From positions 124,001 to 188,000 of the forward strand of contig NZ_PJMS01000001.1 in the NCBI RefSeq assembly GCF_002846555.1: DNA of 64,000 bases, written 5' to 3'. The translations under genes were made by a program, and so were the position numbers. Shown here one piece after another: positions 63,330-64,000 of the stretch (position 1 is the stretch's first letter; every line of letters begins with the position of its first letter). The notes below the pieces were generated by a model. It worked only from the letters and a program-made list of their open reading frames with translations. It made no database searches and was not told where the DNA came from. Source of the DNA: Aquimarina sp. MAR_2010_214 (lineage in GTDB: Bacteria; Bacteroidota; Bacteroidia; Flavobacteriales; Flavobacteriaceae).

Positions 63330-64000
63330 TTACACTATTTTTGCTCCTAATCCTATTTTGTCGCAAATATACTGTCCATTCTGACAATACGCAACTAACT
63401 CGTTGGTAATGAAATCTAAAACTTGATTTTTTTCGGTATTTGGATACAAAACATGAACATTTGCCCCGGCATCCAATGTAAAACAAACTTTAGACCCTGT
63501 TTTTTCGCGATACTCCCAAATTTTATGAATTGCAGACAACGTATTAGGTTTCATTAATATAAAATAAGGCAAAGAAGTCATCATCATTGCATGTAGTGTC
63601 AATGCTTCACTTTCTACTACTTCGATAAAACCATCTACATCTCCCGAAATTAATATTTCTTTTAATTTAGAAATATTACCTGCTGCTTGTTCAAATCGTT
63701 TTGCTGCAAAAGGATGGCCGTGCATTAGGTTATGACCAACAGTACTACTTACTTGTTTTTCCCCTTTATCAATCAATAAAATTGTATCCTGATACTCATC
63801 AAAATTTTGATGAACAGAAAACGGAAATGGTATTGCATATGCATCACTGCTTCCACTTATATCCATATGTTCTCCCCAAACGGTGACAGGGCCTTCTATA
63901 CTTCGGCATGCGCTCCCTGATCCCAAACGTGCCAAAAATGAAGATTTTTGAAGACATTCTGATTCCGAAATGCCTGGATTTATCTTTTTTTCTAACTGCA
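63330..64000 (-). CDS. mvaD: Diphosphomevalonate decarboxylase (partial, 5' end outside window)
   Basis: Converts mevalonate diphosphate to isopentenyl diphosphate. The visible 3' part begins QLEKKINPGISESEC and includes the family hallmark FLARLGSGSACRSIEGP, then AMMMTSLPYFILMKP, VCFTLDAGANVHVLYP. The in-frame TTG at 63935 is internal; the reading frame is open past it to the window edge. Frame and motif make the assignment firm. Together with the GHMP kinase it shows isoprenoids come from mevalonate here. Confidence 0.93.
   Translation of the reverse strand, partial: QLEKKINPGISESECLQKSSFLARLGSGSACRSIEGPVTVWGEHMDISGSSDAYAIPFPFSVHQNFDEYQDTILLIDKGEKQVSSTVGHNLMHGHPFAAKRFEQAAGNISKLKEILISGDVDGFIEVVESEALTLHAMMMTSLPYFILMKPNTLSAIHKIWEYREKTGSKVCFTLDAGANVHVLYPNTEKNQVLDFITNELVAYCQNGQYICDKIGLGAKIV

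Overview
The window is a low-GC stretch of a chromosome from a marine-type member of the Bacteroidota, most likely family Flavobacteriaceae (an Aquimarina-like genus is a guess). The support is: the gene order miaB / sigma-54 activator / lptE / TPR protein / secG / groES / groEL; TAnnTTTG-type promoters ahead of genes such as tRNA-Phe; few Shine-Dalgarno sites and several TTG starts; a mevalonate pathway; and many small outer-membrane and lipoprotein genes.

Layout. 1-6034 (+): miaB (3' part), a sigma-54 activator with no sensor domain, lptE, a TPR protein, secG, groES-groEL. 6207-10808: glyoxylate shunt, with a RamB-like regulator divergent from aceB-aceA and a perfect 14-bp palindrome between them. 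10921-14152: a VanX-type dipeptidase, a DUF3347 lipoprotein, free-methionine sulfoxide reductase, galE. 14238-22614 (-): a compact envelope/CoA run: coaX, an outer-membrane protein, a TPR protein, lptC, a small membrane protein, a CorC/HlyC protein, a YhhN protein, then ppiD. 22713: tRNA-Phe. 22888-29745: accessory region with an intradiol dioxygenase-like lipoprotein, a two-lipoprotein operon (one ClpP/crotonase-like), an isochorismatase-like hydrolase, DUF983 and three AraC-type regulators. 29845-33481: a PAP2 phosphatase, then a LacI regulator with glpD.

33763-46073 (+) is the most distinctive part: an arsenosugar biosynthesis locus (AhpD-like ArsS partner, radical-SAM ArsS, secreted rhodanese, TIGR04282-type transferase, purine nucleoside phosphorylase, ArsM, PiT transporter, Tat-exported aminotransferase, three DUF547 proteins, TIGR04283-type transferase). 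The aminotransferase gene is split by a complete 1,053-bp IS1595-family element with 13-bp inverted repeats and an 8-bp target duplication; precise excision would restore a 372-residue frame. Two DUF547 genes are a recent tandem duplication that includes the upstream regulatory block. A fourth DUF547 gene heads an opposite-strand envelope module (46185-50222) with a GH113-like hydrolase and two outer-membrane beta-barrel proteins.

50540-58556 (+): an FAD oxidoreductase and a membrane polyferredoxin behind a nested inverted repeat, then a MORN-type protein, two GT2 transferases, a GT-C transferase and an alpha/beta hydrolase. 58583-64000: an RsuA/RluB-family pseudouridine synthase with Glu at the position of the catalytic Asp, a nitrilase-like enzyme, a small secreted protein, and the mevalonate genes (UbiA-type prenyltransferase, mevalonate kinase-like, mvaD 5' truncated by the window edge).

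All calls come from reading the sequence; no database search was run.
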